A DNA stretch of 12,495 nt from Poronia punctata (Eukaryota > Ascomycota > Sordariomycetes > Xylariales > Xylariaceae). Each line of letters begins with the position of its first letter. Positions within the stretch are counted from its first letter, which is position 1. The notes beneath the pieces are model-generated. The model ran no database searches and was not told the DNA's origin. It worked only from the letters and a program-made list of their open reading frames with translations. The position numbers were made by a program, and so were the translations under genes. Below, piece after piece: positions 1-8,639 of the stretch. The stretch covers positions 1-12,495 of the forward strand of contig MU401986.1 of NCBI GenBank assembly GCA_022579005.1, written 5' to 3'.

Positions 1-284
1 TTACTTTAAAGTTATTAAAGCAAAATTATATAAAATATAACTAATTTTTTAAGTTATAAAATTAACTATTTAAGCATTTAAAAAAATATTAAAAAGAGCT
101 AAATAAAAAACTTAATAACAAAACCTATTTTGCTAGATTTAATAAATTAGAAATTTTAAAACTATGCATTTAAGTTATAACCCCTTTAAAAACTTAAATA
201 AAAAAACTTATTAGTTAATCTTAATACTTTTACTTATATATTCTAGTCTATATAAAGCCTAAATTTGCAAAAACAACTATTTAT

Positions 285-620
285 TTTAATACTAAAATAG
301 GTTATAACATTATTACCTATAACCTATTAAATATAACTATATATACTATTAAAAAACAGTTAAGCAAAGTTTAAAGTATTAGTAGCAAACAAGTTAAGTA
401 TACTAAATAAGCCACTCTAAAAATGTACATAGTAAAAACAAGCAAATCTAAAAACAAATAAGTTAAATTTATAATATTTGCATAAGTATTAAATAAAATT
501 ATAAAACCTTAAATGTTATTAAAAACTAACTTTAACAATACCTATAAAGCTAAAATTAACTTTAAAACTTAAACTATTACGTTTAACGTAGTAAAAAGCT
601 TTAATATTCTTTTTATAATT
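285..620 (+). pseudogene. Element A aspartic protease domain (probable)
   Basis: In the Pol frame, codons from 288 read N-T-K-I-G-Y-N-I-I. This is what a retropepsin active site of the DTGxxxNxI type becomes after two G-to-A changes (GAT to AAT, GGA to AAA). About 90 codons further on (around 579-620) comes a hydrophobic stretch, TFNVV then FNILFII, at the place where retropepsins have their second hydrophobic, ILG-type segment. Order and distance to the reverse transcriptase fit a Gag-PR-RT layout. The match is short and RIP has erased much detail, so this is less secure than the RT and integrase. A separate Gag zinc knuckle was not recognised upstream. Confidence 0.5.
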
Positions 621-1394
621 TAACTAAAGTTATACTTTTATATTTAAAAAGTAACGTTAGCTTATAAAGTGCTGTTAAAACTAAAAAAAATCTTATTAGC
701 TTTAACTTAATATAAATTGCTACCTTTAAACTAAGATTTTACTTTTAAACTAATATATAAAAATGCTATTTTTTTATTTATAAGATCGACTACTTTAAAC
801 ACTATAGTTATAGCTAACTTGTTACCTAAATCAAAAAAGGTTAAAAAAAGTATAAAAGTAAATATTATTAACAAATAAACTAAAACTAAAGTATAAAAAG
901 CTATTTAGAAAAAATGTTTAAAAGCTATAGTAGTAGCAGCTGTAATATTATAAATACTTACGCTTACTAAAGCAACTAATAAAGTAAATATTGCTAACAA
1001 TATTTTTATTAAATACTTAGTTTACTTTAAAATATTAAACTTACTTATATACGTAGCTTTAGCTACTAAAAAATATTTTACTTTAAATAAAAAAGTATAA
1101 AATATAATAACTTAATTAGAAATTGTTAAAGTTTTTAATACTAAAACTAATTAGGCTAAAAATAAGAAAATAAGTAATTTTAAACTTAAAGTAACTAAAT
1201 TTTTATTAACTATAGGAATTTAAAAGCTTTTTAAAATAAAAAAAATTACTAGTTTAAATAAATAGTCTATATACGCTAAACTAAATTCTATTGCTAGCAA
1301 AATTATTTAAATTTTAAAAGATTTTTTTAAAATTTAAACTAATTAAAAAATTATTAATATTTTTAAAAAAAACTAAATAAAAATACCTTTAGTA

Positions 1395-2160
1395 AATAAC
1401 TAGCAATAAATAAAGTTAAATAGTTAACCTTACCCTTTTAGTGCTAAAAACTAAGCAATTATAAACAAGGTTTTTAATAAGCTATATAAGCAAAGTTAAA
1501 TAAAATAAGTAAACAAACTAAGCTTTTTTGCTTACTTAACTTTTATTGCTTATTAGCAAGTAAAAAAAAGCATATAAACTAAACTTATAATAAACCTTTA
1601 GGCCTTTAATAAAATAGCTATACTTAATAACTATTTACTACTTTTATAATTAAAAGTAATTAAATTAGTTTAAAAGAAACGCTATGTTATTATAGTAAAC
1701 GCTATAGCTTTTTTTTACTAGTTTAAAGTCTATTTAAATTATTAAAACTAATTTACTATAGTAAGTTTATAAAAACTAAAATGCTTTATAGTAGCACTTA
1801 TAAGATTTTGTAACTTGCTAGCTTACGTTTAACGTTTTATAAATTAAATATTAAAGCTATATAAATTATTTTATAAAGCCTTTATTAATAATATTATTAT
1901 ATTTTTAAATAACAAAGCTAGTTACTTAAAATACTTATAAAAAGTATTTAATTTATTTAAATAAAAACAAATTTTAATATTACTTAAAAAGTTGTTTTTA
2001 AAATACCTTTTAGTAAAATTGCTAAGCTTTTAAGTTAACTTTTTTAAAATGTTAACAACTAAGCATAAGTTAGCTGCTTTTAAAAACCTTATATTTTTAA
2101 ATAACTTAAAAGCTTTAAAATAGTACCTTGGCAATAGCGGATTTTTGTAAACACTACTAC
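1395..2160 (+). pseudogene. Element A reverse transcriptase domain
   Basis: This is the Ty3/Gypsy RT palm and fingers read in the Pol frame. The N-terminal part shows YPFSAKN, then INL-stop-AFNKIAI and NNYLLLL, matching the family pattern of a conserved Arg-Ala-Leu-Asn segment followed by NRYPLPL. At 1686 comes VNAIAFFY (family: the D-A-x-x-x-F block), then LAYV-stop-RFI (family: SPAYVQ). The catalytic box at 1881-1892 reads F-I-N-N followed by IIIF; the two Asn codons (AAT, AAT) are RIP products of the metal-binding Asp pair. The thumb/connection continues with LKYLLVKLL and ALK-stop-YLGNSGFL. Many stops and the lost Asp pair make it catalytically dead. Confidence 0.87.
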
Positions 2161-2189
2161 TATACTATGCCTAATATGTAAAACTTTTA

Positions 2190-2830
2190 TAAAAGAAAAA
2201 AACTGCTTTATTAAATAAAGGACGTAAAAAAAAGAAAGTATTAAATAGCAATTTTAAAAAACATTAAGCTTATATTTAATTAACTTATTTTAAGCTTGCT
2301 AAAGTTAAACATATATTTTCTTAAGCTATATAAGATTTTATTTGCAAGCATACTATTTTTAAATATTATAACTTAGTACAAACCTTGTTTATATAAGTAA
2401 ACGCTTTGCTAAAACAAAAATTTAGCGTTATATTATTTTATACTAAAAAAGGCTACAAGTAGTAACTTAGTACGTTTATTTTAAACACTTAAGTTAAACT
2501 TATTATGTTTTTAAGCTAGTTATTGTTTTAACTAAAGCTAAAATATAGACTTTCTAAAATAAAGGTAGCATATGTAGTATAGGCTTATAAACGTTTAAAA
2601 ACAATAATTAAAGCTTTAAATAACTTAGTAGTAGTGTTAATAAACTATTTTACTACTAAAAAAATACTTAACTAAACTAGCTTTAATATTGCTTTAATAA
2701 ATAAAGCAAATAAAAAGCTAGTAAACGCGTTAATTTATTTTTTTTAGTATAGCTTATAAACTTATTACCTTTTAAAATAGCTAAACTTTGTTTTAAATGT
2801 GCTAAGCTAACTTTAAAACGTTATTAATAA
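2190..2830 (+). pseudogene. Element A RNase H domain
   Basis: This segment follows the RT in the same frame. Visible blocks in order are FSVILFYTKKGY (family: a small-residue beta hairpin ending in a K-D-G turn), IMFLS (family: P-I-x-F-L-S-R), a Lys-Tyr-Arg-Leu-Ser segment before VAYVV-stop-AYKRL (family: E-x-E-V-A-x-L-V-W-A-x-K-R-L), and VLINYFTTKKIL (family: L-T-D-H-x-A-T). A hydrophobic tail like the end of the RNase H region lies near 2740-2810. The domain would remove the RNA strand of the RNA/DNA hybrid during reverse transcription. The catalytic acidic residues are not visible as such, consistent with G-to-A loss. Its ends are approximate. Confidence 0.78.
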
Positions 2831-3119
2831 AGTAAACAAAAATAGTAAAGTAATTAAATTAAATAAAAAGCTTATGCTTAACTAAGTATAGTTAGTTAGT
2901 AAAATAATAGCTATTATAAATTTTAAAATAAAAAAAGAATTTTAAAAAAGCTATAAAAAAGATTTAAAGTATTACTAGATTTTGCAGAAAATTTAAAATA
3001 ATAATAAAAACGTTGCAAATTTTTTAAAGCCTAGCTACTTATTTAAAGTTACTAAAGGTTTAATTTATAATATAAACTAAAAAAAAAACTAAAAGCTATA
3101 TATACTAAAAAGCATAGTA

Positions 3120-4200
3120 GCAACGTTTATAGCAATAGCATATAATAATAAATACTACTTTAAAAAATAACATATATTGTAAAACTTAAACTAATATTTA
3201 ATTTAATTTAAAACAAGGCTAGTTAGAAAATATATTAACTATTGCAATATATGCAAACTTTGCGCTACTTTATAAAAAAAGCTATATAGGTTTTACTAAG
3301 CAACAAGACTGGTAGATTTATGCTTTATAAAAACTATTGCTATAAACTTTATTATAAGGCTTTTAAAGGTTAAATTAGCTAACTTACTTTAAAAACTAAA
3401 AAGCTATAAATATTTTAATACTTTAATAATAACTACTTATATTATATTTAAACGGTTACTGTTAATATTTAGCAATATAAAGTATACTATAAAAAACTAA
3501 GCAGCTATATTTACTTAAATAATCTTGCTAACTAACTAAAGCGTTTTATTAAGCATTATTTTAAACTAAGATTAAAAATTTATTTTAGCCTTTTAAAAAA
3601 GGCTATAAAAAGGTTTTAGCGCAAAACTTTTAATGTTAATAGTATACTACTTATAAACAAATAAAGCTTTAAAACAAAAAAATTAAATAGTTAAGATAGT
3701 AATATGCTATTTTTACTTTAAGCATTTAAAAAAAAAATAAACTAAACTATTACTAATATTGCAATAAAACCTAAATAGTAGTTATTTTAAAACTATTAAG
3801 GCTTTTGCTTACAAACTACTATTTAAATTTTAACTGCCTAGATTTAATAACGTTATTATATAATTAAAAAAAACGACCTTAACAGCATTAGATTTAAATA
3901 AATTAAACACTTTTTAAATTTACTTTTAATAAAATATAAAACTAGCTATAAACTTTGCTACTACTTACGCTAAACAATATTATAATTAAAAGTATAAGCT
4001 AATTAAATTTAGCAAAGAGGACAAGGTTTACTTTTAGCTTTATTATAAATATTACTTATTTAAGCAACCTTTTTAAAAATACTTTTAGCAACGCGCTAGC
4101 TTTTAAAAAGTAAAAAGAAAAATTAGAAAACTAGCTTATAAGATTAACTTACTAAAAACCTTTAAAATTTATTTAGTTATATTTATAGCTTACTTATCTT
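3120..4200 (+). pseudogene. Element A integrase domain
   Basis: This is a retroviral-type integrase in the Pol frame. The zinc-binding end keeps C-N-I-C at 3243-3254, with a degraded His pair upstream. The core has the first catalytic position in AINFI (AAC at 3345), the second in LN-stop-D-stop-KF (AAC at 3564; family: S-D-R-x-x-x-F), and the third at AAA 3672 in TNKALK (family: Q-T-D-G-x-x-E). The second-to-third spacing is exactly D-x35-E. All three are now Asn, Asn and Lys. A GPY/F-like C-terminal module follows: SKEDKVYF near 4011, ASF-stop-KVKRKIRKLAYKINL near 4095 and VIFIAYL near 4176. It is non-functional. Confidence 0.88.
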
Positions 4201-4283
4201 TTAAATAAAAAAATAAAAACTTGTTTTATTAATTTATGCTAGCACTAGGTCTAATTTAAAATAACTAATTAGACTTAAAAAAA

Positions 4284-4440
4284 GCTAGTAAATTATTTAA
4301 AATTAAAACTATTTTAAATTACTAATTAAACTGCTTTAAAAAAGGCTTTTAATACTTAGTTAAATAAAAAGGTTATAATTACAAAGATAATTAGTAGCGC
4401 TTTAAATAGCAACTGCGTAGCGCAAAGCAGTTAATTTAAA
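4284..4440 (+). pseudogene. Element A chromodomain
   Basis: At the C-terminus of the Pol frame, after the integrase GPY/F module, lies a chromodomain. Its core strand reads Y-L-V-K-stop-K-G-Y from 4353, where the stop at 4365 occupies the aromatic-cage Trp position of the family consensus YLVKWKGY. Upstream, FKIKTILNY (around 4296) fits the usual E-x-I-L strand after E-to-K changes. Downstream a basic, Leu-rich helix follows. In chromoviruses this domain binds methylated histone H3 and steers integration into heterochromatin. That agrees with A lying inside another RIP-mutated transposon. Confidence 0.82.
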
Positions 4441-4648
4441 AGTATTAGGACTAATTAAAAAGTTAACTAAAAACGGAAAAAGTAGTACTTAATAAAACTA
4501 ACTGCAAGCAGCAAAAAAGACTTTATAAGGCAAAGAGAACAAAAAGAGTGCAGAAATAAACAAATTAGCACTTAGAATTGTTAAAGTTAACGTTGCTTTC
4601 TTTATGCGGCCGGTACTTAATATAACGTATTATAAAGGGACCTATTAT

Positions 4649-4661
4649 AAGGATGGAGTCT
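4649..4661 (+). other. Candidate polypurine tract of element A
   Basis: A purine-rich run, AAGGATGGAGTCT, stands immediately before a TGTAG that can start an LTR, and just after the end of the Pol relic. In LTR retrotransposons the polypurine tract primes plus-strand DNA synthesis and abuts the 3' LTR. The tract is short and ends in TCT, so the exact boundary is tentative. Confidence 0.4.
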
Positions 4662-4804
4662 TGTAGCCTGTAGATTAAATAGCTAGATTAAATAAGGACT
4701 AGCGCACTAGGGTTAATTAGTTAGTAATAACTAATTAACCTAACCTTGCTAGATTCTTTTTTTTTTATATTATCAATCTATAGAATTTACTATACTACCC
4801 TATA
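4662..4804 (+). repeat. Candidate 3' LTR of element A
   Basis: This is a 143-base segment starting TGTAG and ending CTATA, which is CTACA after one RIP change. Start and end would then form the usual short TG...CA inverted ends. It follows the Pol relic and a purine-rich tract, and the next bases open directly into element B coding relic. It contains a perfect 13-base inverted repeat (4711-4740) and an AT-rich stretch with TATA-like sequence at 4765-4785 that could be promoter remnant. It is clearly less RIP-mutated than its surroundings. The matching 5' LTR would lie left of the window, so the ends are not proven. Confidence 0.5.
4711..4740 (+). repeat. Perfect 13-bp inverted repeat, 4-base loop
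   Basis: Bases 4711-4723 (GGTTAATTAGTTA) are the exact reverse complement of 4728-4740, with GTAA between them. It lies inside the candidate LTR of element A. It could be a hairpin in the LTR transcript or a palindromic binding site. Both arms are identical although the region is subject to RIP; AT-rich arms without CpA offer few RIP targets. The function is unknown. Confidence 0.8.
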
Positions 4805-4811
4805 GTTCCCT

Positions 4812-6120
4812 TTACTAATTTTATATACTAAAGCTAAAAAATTAGCTTAAAGCAAAACAGCCTTTAAACTAGCAGCTTTAATATAGTTTTATAAAATAGT
4901 TTATAAATTATAAACTAAAAACTTTACTTTTATAAAGCTAGCAAAAATTATATGCTATAAAGCTAAAATATATAAAAAATATTATATTAATAGTATAAGT
5001 ATATTATATTTTAAAAAATAGCTAGTAATTTTAGCTTAAAAAGCTTTAATAAAATAACTAATATATTAACACTATAATAACTTAAAAGCTAAGCATATAA
5101 AAAAAAATAAAATAGCTAAGTTATTATAGCATAAGTTTTACTAAAAAAGCTTAAAGCAAAACGTTTAAAAATACGTTACTAGCTATACATAATATAAAAA
5201 AGCTTAAAAGCTAAAATATAAGCTTTATAAAAAGCTTTAATTATTACTTTTATTAAAATAGCTTTTTTAAAAAATTAGCTTAAATTTTATTATAAAATTA
5301 CTTTTATATATAAAGGCAAATAGTAACATTTATAATATAATTTTAGTTATTATAAACTAATTTATAAAAATAGCATTATTTATTTTTATATAAAAAACGC
5401 TTAATACTACTAAGCTTATAGCAATTATATACTATAAAGTAAATTGTTAATATAAGTTTTTAAAAAAAATTATAAGTAATAAAAATAAACTTATTATAAG
5501 CAAATTTTAAAAAAAGTTTTATAAAGTATAAAAAGTATATTAGCAACTATTTACTATATAGCACTTTTAAACTAATAGCTAAATAAAATAAGTATACTAA
5601 ACTTTAAAAAAGTACTTTTATATTTTTTATAATAATAAGCTAAATAGCTAAGTTAAAATATTAACAAATACTAAGTTTATATATAATAATAGCTAATATA
5701 CTACTATAAGCTATTTACTATTTAAAGTATTATATAAATATTATTTAAAAAGTATTAAATATATATTAAAGCAACTTTAATTTAATATTTAAAAAGTAAA
5801 AAAAAAACTATAGTAAATAAAAGCTATATACTACGTAGTTTATAAGCACTAAAAACAAGCAATAAAGTTAATATAAAAATATTATAATAAGCGCTATATA
5901 CTAAAAAAGTTTTAAGTAAATAACGTAGTAAAGCTATTAATAATATATTTTAAGTTTAAATATAAAAAAAAACTAGCTTTTATATATATTTAAATTAAAG
6001 TTATTAAAAAAGTAAAAATTTAAGTATACTAAATCTAGTTGCTAAAAATTTATTTTTAAGTTTATAATATATTTTTTATATTATTACTTAAGTTATAAAT
6101 AAACTAATTAAAAAATGCTA
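4812..6120 (+). pseudogene. Element B integrase domain
   Basis: The frame opens with a linker, then a zinc-binding motif. The His pair is represented by TAT 5073 (from CAT) and CAT 5094, in an H-D-D-P-x-A-G-H-like block. The Cys pair is TAT 5184 and TAT 5193, both from TGT. The core has ISLNFI (first catalytic position AAT 5283), IISNKNKLIISKF (second, AAT 5478) and a Q-T-N-S-x-x-K block (third, AAA 5586). The last two are at exact D-x35-E spacing. IYNNS near 5680 matches the family F-A-Y-N-x-S. A GPY/F-like module follows at about 5900-6100 (YYNKRYILKKF, then KVIKKVKI). The acidic triad has become N,N,K and the gene is dead. Confidence 0.86.
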
Positions 6121-6149
6121 ATAAAATAGCGCTACTTAAATTAAAAAAT

Positions 6150-6310
6150 AAGCAAAAAAAATAAGCAATAAGAAATATTATTTAATATTAAAAAAACTAA
6201 AGTAAATAAAAATACTTAGTAAAATAAAAAAGCTAGCTAATAAAATATAATACTTAAAAGCTAGCTAAATACTTAGTAAATATAAGCTATTTACTAAACT
6301 AATATAAAAA
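6150..6310 (+). pseudogene. Element B chromodomain
   Basis: In the same frame as the element B integrase, just past its GPY/F module, RNII-stop-Y is followed by Y-L-V-K-stop-K-S from 6213. This matches the chromodomain pattern YLVKWKG with the cage Trp turned into TAA at 6225 and the Gly codon turned into AGC. A second block, YNT-stop-KLAKYLVN, corresponds to the family T-W-E-P-A-E-x-L strand and start of the C-terminal helix. It places B among chromoviruses, like A and C, but the residues between motifs differ, so it is a separate family. Confidence 0.78.
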
Positions 6311-6400
6311 AAAAGTTAAAAAAGTTTATACTAAGTAAAATAATAAGTAAAGTAGTTATAATTAATATAATAAATATTAAATTATAAAATATATATTTAG

Positions 6401-6790
6401 TTAATAAAAAAATAGCAAGCTGTTGCTAAGCAAGCTAAAACTAAGCTATAATATTATAAAAAATAAAAACTTATACTTTAATAAACTTATTATAATTTAA
6501 AATATACTTTAAACTATTAATATAAAAAGCATTATTATTAAATAAAAAGTTAGCAAGCAAAAGCTAAAAAGTAGCTAAAAAAGCAAATAATATACTATGC
6601 TATTAAAATAGCTATAGCTAAAAATAAGTAATATAGTTTAATAAATATTATAAATAAAGCTAATAGTAGTAATAAAAACTATATTATAAGTAAAAATCTT
6701 TTAATAAGCTTTGCTAATACTAAAAAATGCTTTAATGCTTTTATTTTTATAAGCTTTTTTAAAGTTTAGCTTTTTATTAGCAGCTTTTAA
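6401..6790 (+). pseudogene. Coding-like low-complexity tail after element B
   Basis: A frame offset from the element B Pol frame (codons starting at 6401 + 3n) runs about 130 codons with stops only at RIP-type TAA/TAG. It is rich in Lys, Gln, Ala, Tyr and Asn, with a heptad-like stretch near 6540-6590 that could have been a coiled coil with many Glu codons before RIP. It may be a C-terminal extension of B Pol reached through a small indel near 6310-6400, or part of another element. I do not recognise a domain. Confidence 0.3.
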
Positions 6791-6799
6791 AATAAATAT

Positions 6800-7817
6800 A
6801 TATAACTAGCATAAATAAGTATTTAAATTGCTTAAAAGGCTATTTTAATATTTTAAAAAAAAATAAAAAACTAAGCTTTATATATAATATTATTAAAGTT
6901 ATTAAGTAAAAGCTTTTTTTTACTAATATAAAATTATTAAATATTAGTAAATATATTAGTAAATAAGCAGCAAAAATATAAATTATAAAAAAAATAACTA
7001 TAATAGTTAATAAATAATAAATAATAACTAATTTTTAATAAATAGTAGCATAGCATTACTTTTTTTTTTAACTAGTATAACTAGCTTTTTTTTAAAAACA
7101 ACTATATACTAAAAAGCTAAGCTTACTTTAAATAAGTAAAATATACGTTAACTTATAGCAATAAAAGTATTATTTAATAAAGTAGCGTTTATACTTACGT
7201 TTTTATTTTTATTTTTATTTTTAGCCTTAGTAATAGTAGCTTAATAGTTTTATTAAGCGTTTTTTATTTTAGCGCAAAAATAAATAGCATACTATATAAT
7301 TTATTAAGCTATACTAACTAAAGTAAAAAGTATTTAAAAAAAAAAAAATATTTAAATAAACTAATAAGTAAAAAAGCAGTAAATATATAGTATAATAACT
7401 TTAATAGTTTTTTTTATAAAAAGCATAATTAACGTTGCTAAAGCAGCAAAAATAGTAAATATAAAAATTTAAATATATACTAAAAATATAATACTAATAA
7501 GGCTTTTTACTAAGCATTATTGCAATTTTTAGCTTATTACTATTTAATTAAGCAAGATTATAGTTAAGATTAAAAATTTAATAGTTTAAAAATAACTAAC
7601 TTATATTAGTATTAAAAATATGCTAGTATAACGATTAGTAAGGCATAATAGCTATATATTAACGCTATATAGAAGATTTTAGGTTAAAAAAAAAAAAGAA
7701 AGACTAGCTACGCTAAAATCTATTTTTTTGCTACTTATATATAAATACTTAGCTAAAAATATAAGTATATAATTAATTAGATTGTTTTGCTAAGTAAGTC
7801 TAGCTAAGCAAAGGCAG
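6800..7817. other. Unassigned AT-rich junction between elements B and C
   Basis: No recognisable domain lies here. The + strand is A-rich up to about 7030 and then becomes T-rich, marking the switch from + strand to - strand elements. It should hold the 3' LTR of B and its junction with C, but RIP has left no clear TG...CA ends or polypurine tract. On the - strand, about 7330 to 7130 reads as a Lys/Asn-rich low-complexity coding-like stretch, but with too little information to assign. Nothing here resembles an RNA gene or a host gene. Confidence 0.5.
7200..7223. repeat. (TTTTTA)4 microsatellite
   Basis: Four perfect tandem copies of TTTTTA run from 7200 to 7223, followed by GCC. On the - strand this reads as alternating Lys and Asn codons, which before RIP may have been an acidic Asp/Glu repeat. 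It may therefore be the trace of a coding repeat and not a neutral microsatellite. Confidence 0.8.
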
Positions 7818-8044
7818 TGTTTAGTACTACTTTAAACTTACTTTATAATAACGTACGTAGTTTATAGGTTATATAACTATTTTTTTAGTTATGTAACTTT
7901 AAACTAATAAGTATAGCTATTATATTACCTTTTTTTAAAACTAAAGCTAAGGTATAAAGCGCTTAGGCTAAGGTTTTTTTTATTATAAAAGTTATTAAAA
8001 GTGCTGCTTAAAAGCTAATACTTTTTCTTTATTTAAAGCTAACA
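7818..8044 (-). repeat. Candidate 3' LTR of element C
   Basis: Read on the - strand, this segment starts TGTTAGC directly after an A-rich polypurine tract and ends CTAAACA, giving short inverted TG...CA ends. It is 227 bases long and follows the Pol relic after about 200-300 bases of 3' sequence. Inside, on the - strand, is an imperfect inverted repeat followed by CTATAAAC, a plausible TATA element for the LTR promoter. The ends keep CpA/TpG, unlike most of the window. The other LTR copy is outside the window, so the ends and length are inferred. Confidence 0.5.
7867..7898. repeat. Imperfect 13-bp inverted repeat in LTR C
   Basis: GGTTATATAACTA (7867-7879) pairs with 7886-7898 at 11 of 13 positions across a 6-T loop. 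Both mismatches are G/A or C/T differences that single RIP events could cause, so the original may have been perfect. Its place inside a candidate LTR parallels the perfect inverted repeat in LTR A, but the sequences differ. Confidence 0.65.
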
Positions 8045-8058
8045 CTTTTTTTTTTTCT
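8045..8058 (-). other. Candidate polypurine tract of element C
   Basis: On the - strand a run of A residues opened and closed by G (AG, then A's, then G) lies immediately before TGTTAGC, the proposed LTR start. This is the standard position and composition of a plus-strand primer of an LTR retrotransposon. Confidence 0.5.
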
Positions 8059-8419
8059 AATATTAATATAAAAAACGTTTTTAATAACTTGCTACGCTTA
8101 TATACTTTATAGTAAGTTTTCTTTATAAACATATACTTATTTAACTTTTTTTTATTTTAATAAAAATGTTAAATTATAAGTTAGTTTAGTTAAGTTATAA
8201 TATAAATAATTTATTAAATATAGTATAACTAAATATAAACTTTTATTTTTATATTTTTAACCTAAGTAAAGCTAGTAAGTAAGTAAAAGCTAAAAGTTTA
8301 TAAAGCGTTAAAGCTTAAGTATAGCGTTTTATAATAGGTTGCTTGCCTTTATAAATAGCTTTAAGGTTGTCTAGGTAGTTTTTTAGCACTATATTTGCTG
8401 CTATAGCGTATAGCTATTT

Positions 8420-8610
8420 ATTAAAACGCACTAAAGGTTTAAAAGCTAAAAGGTAGCTATTATAAAAGTTTTTTAAAGCTATTAGTATATTTTTAAAGTT
8501 ACTAGCAAGGTACTAAGCATTATTTAAGTTATATTTAATTTAATTTACTTAGTACTAAAAATGCTTATAGCGCTTAAAGAGTTTAAATTTTAAAACTTGC
8601 TATACTTTAT
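8420..8610 (-). pseudogene. Element C chromodomain
   Basis: This follows the integrase in frame. On the - strand it reads YKV-stop-QVLKFKLF (family: V-E-x-I-L-D-x-K), then Y-stop-V-N-stop-I-K-Y from 8554, where the stop at 8542 sits on the cage Trp. Next comes NNA-stop-YLASNFKN, a strong match to the fungal chromovirus pattern T-W-Y-P-A-S-x-F-K-N-x-P. A Pro-type tail follows (NSYLLAFKPLVRFNK; family: YPxxPGPPxRL). This ending is typical of one common ascomycete chromovirus family. The domain would direct insertion to methylated-histone chromatin. Confidence 0.87.
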
Positions 8611-8639
8611 ACTTAAGCTTTTTATTAATTTTTTTAAGT

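Larger units (their letters stand above)
3..4560 (+). pseudogene. pol: Element A Pol polyprotein relic
   Basis: This is a continuous relic reading frame interrupted by dozens of TAA/TAG codons but by no frameshift. Known-family motifs appear at the expected spacing: NTKIG for DTG-type protease near 288, FINN for YxDD at 1881, CNIC at 3243, the D,D-35-E positions at 3345/3564/3672, and YLVK-stop-KGY at 4353. The first part (to about 1250) is Lys/Asn/Thr-rich and only partly recognised. The start codon lies outside the window. The original stop cannot be told apart from RIP stops; it lies somewhere around 4560-4625. Trp codons have become stops and acidic codons have become Asn or Lys, so the product is non-functional. 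Confidence 0.85.
1..4804 (+). mobile_element. Element A: RIP-killed Ty3/Gypsy chromovirus
   Basis: This is a retrotransposon relic on the + strand, cut off on its left by the window edge. Gag (mostly) and the 5' LTR would lie outside. Ignoring RIP stops, one frame (codon first bases at positions divisible by 3) reads in order: probable protease, reverse transcriptase, RNase H, integrase and chromodomain. This is the chromovirus order. A candidate polypurine tract and 3' LTR follow. There is no indel in that frame over more than 4 kb. The element ends at about 4804, directly against the interior of element B, so A probably inserted into B. It differs in sequence from elements B and C. Confidence 0.88.
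4805..6800 (+). mobile_element. Element B: 5'-truncated Ty3/Gypsy chromovirus
   Basis: This is a second retrotransposon relic on the + strand, of different sequence from A. It begins without Gag, protease, RT or the bulk of RNase H, directly at the right edge of element A's LTR. It contains the end of the RNase H-integrase linker, a complete integrase and a chromodomain in one frame (codons at positions divisible by 3). The missing 5' half is most simply on the far side of element A, outside the window. The right end is not defined. A coding-like low-complexity tail runs to about 6790, and no LTR could be recognised with confidence. Confidence 0.82.

Noticed and set aside
4805..6300. Element B as a DNA transposon (pogo/Fot1 type) transposase
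   Set aside because: I first considered this because of helix-rich Lys stretches. The H-D-D-P-x-A-G-H-like and C-x2-C zinc motif, exact D-x35-E spacing, A-Y-N-N-S block and chromodomain fit a Gypsy integrase instead.
7321..7345. Poly-A tail of a LINE or retrogene at the A run near 7335
   Set aside because: A and T runs of similar length occur throughout the window as RIP products, and no LINE domains or target duplication were seen beside it.
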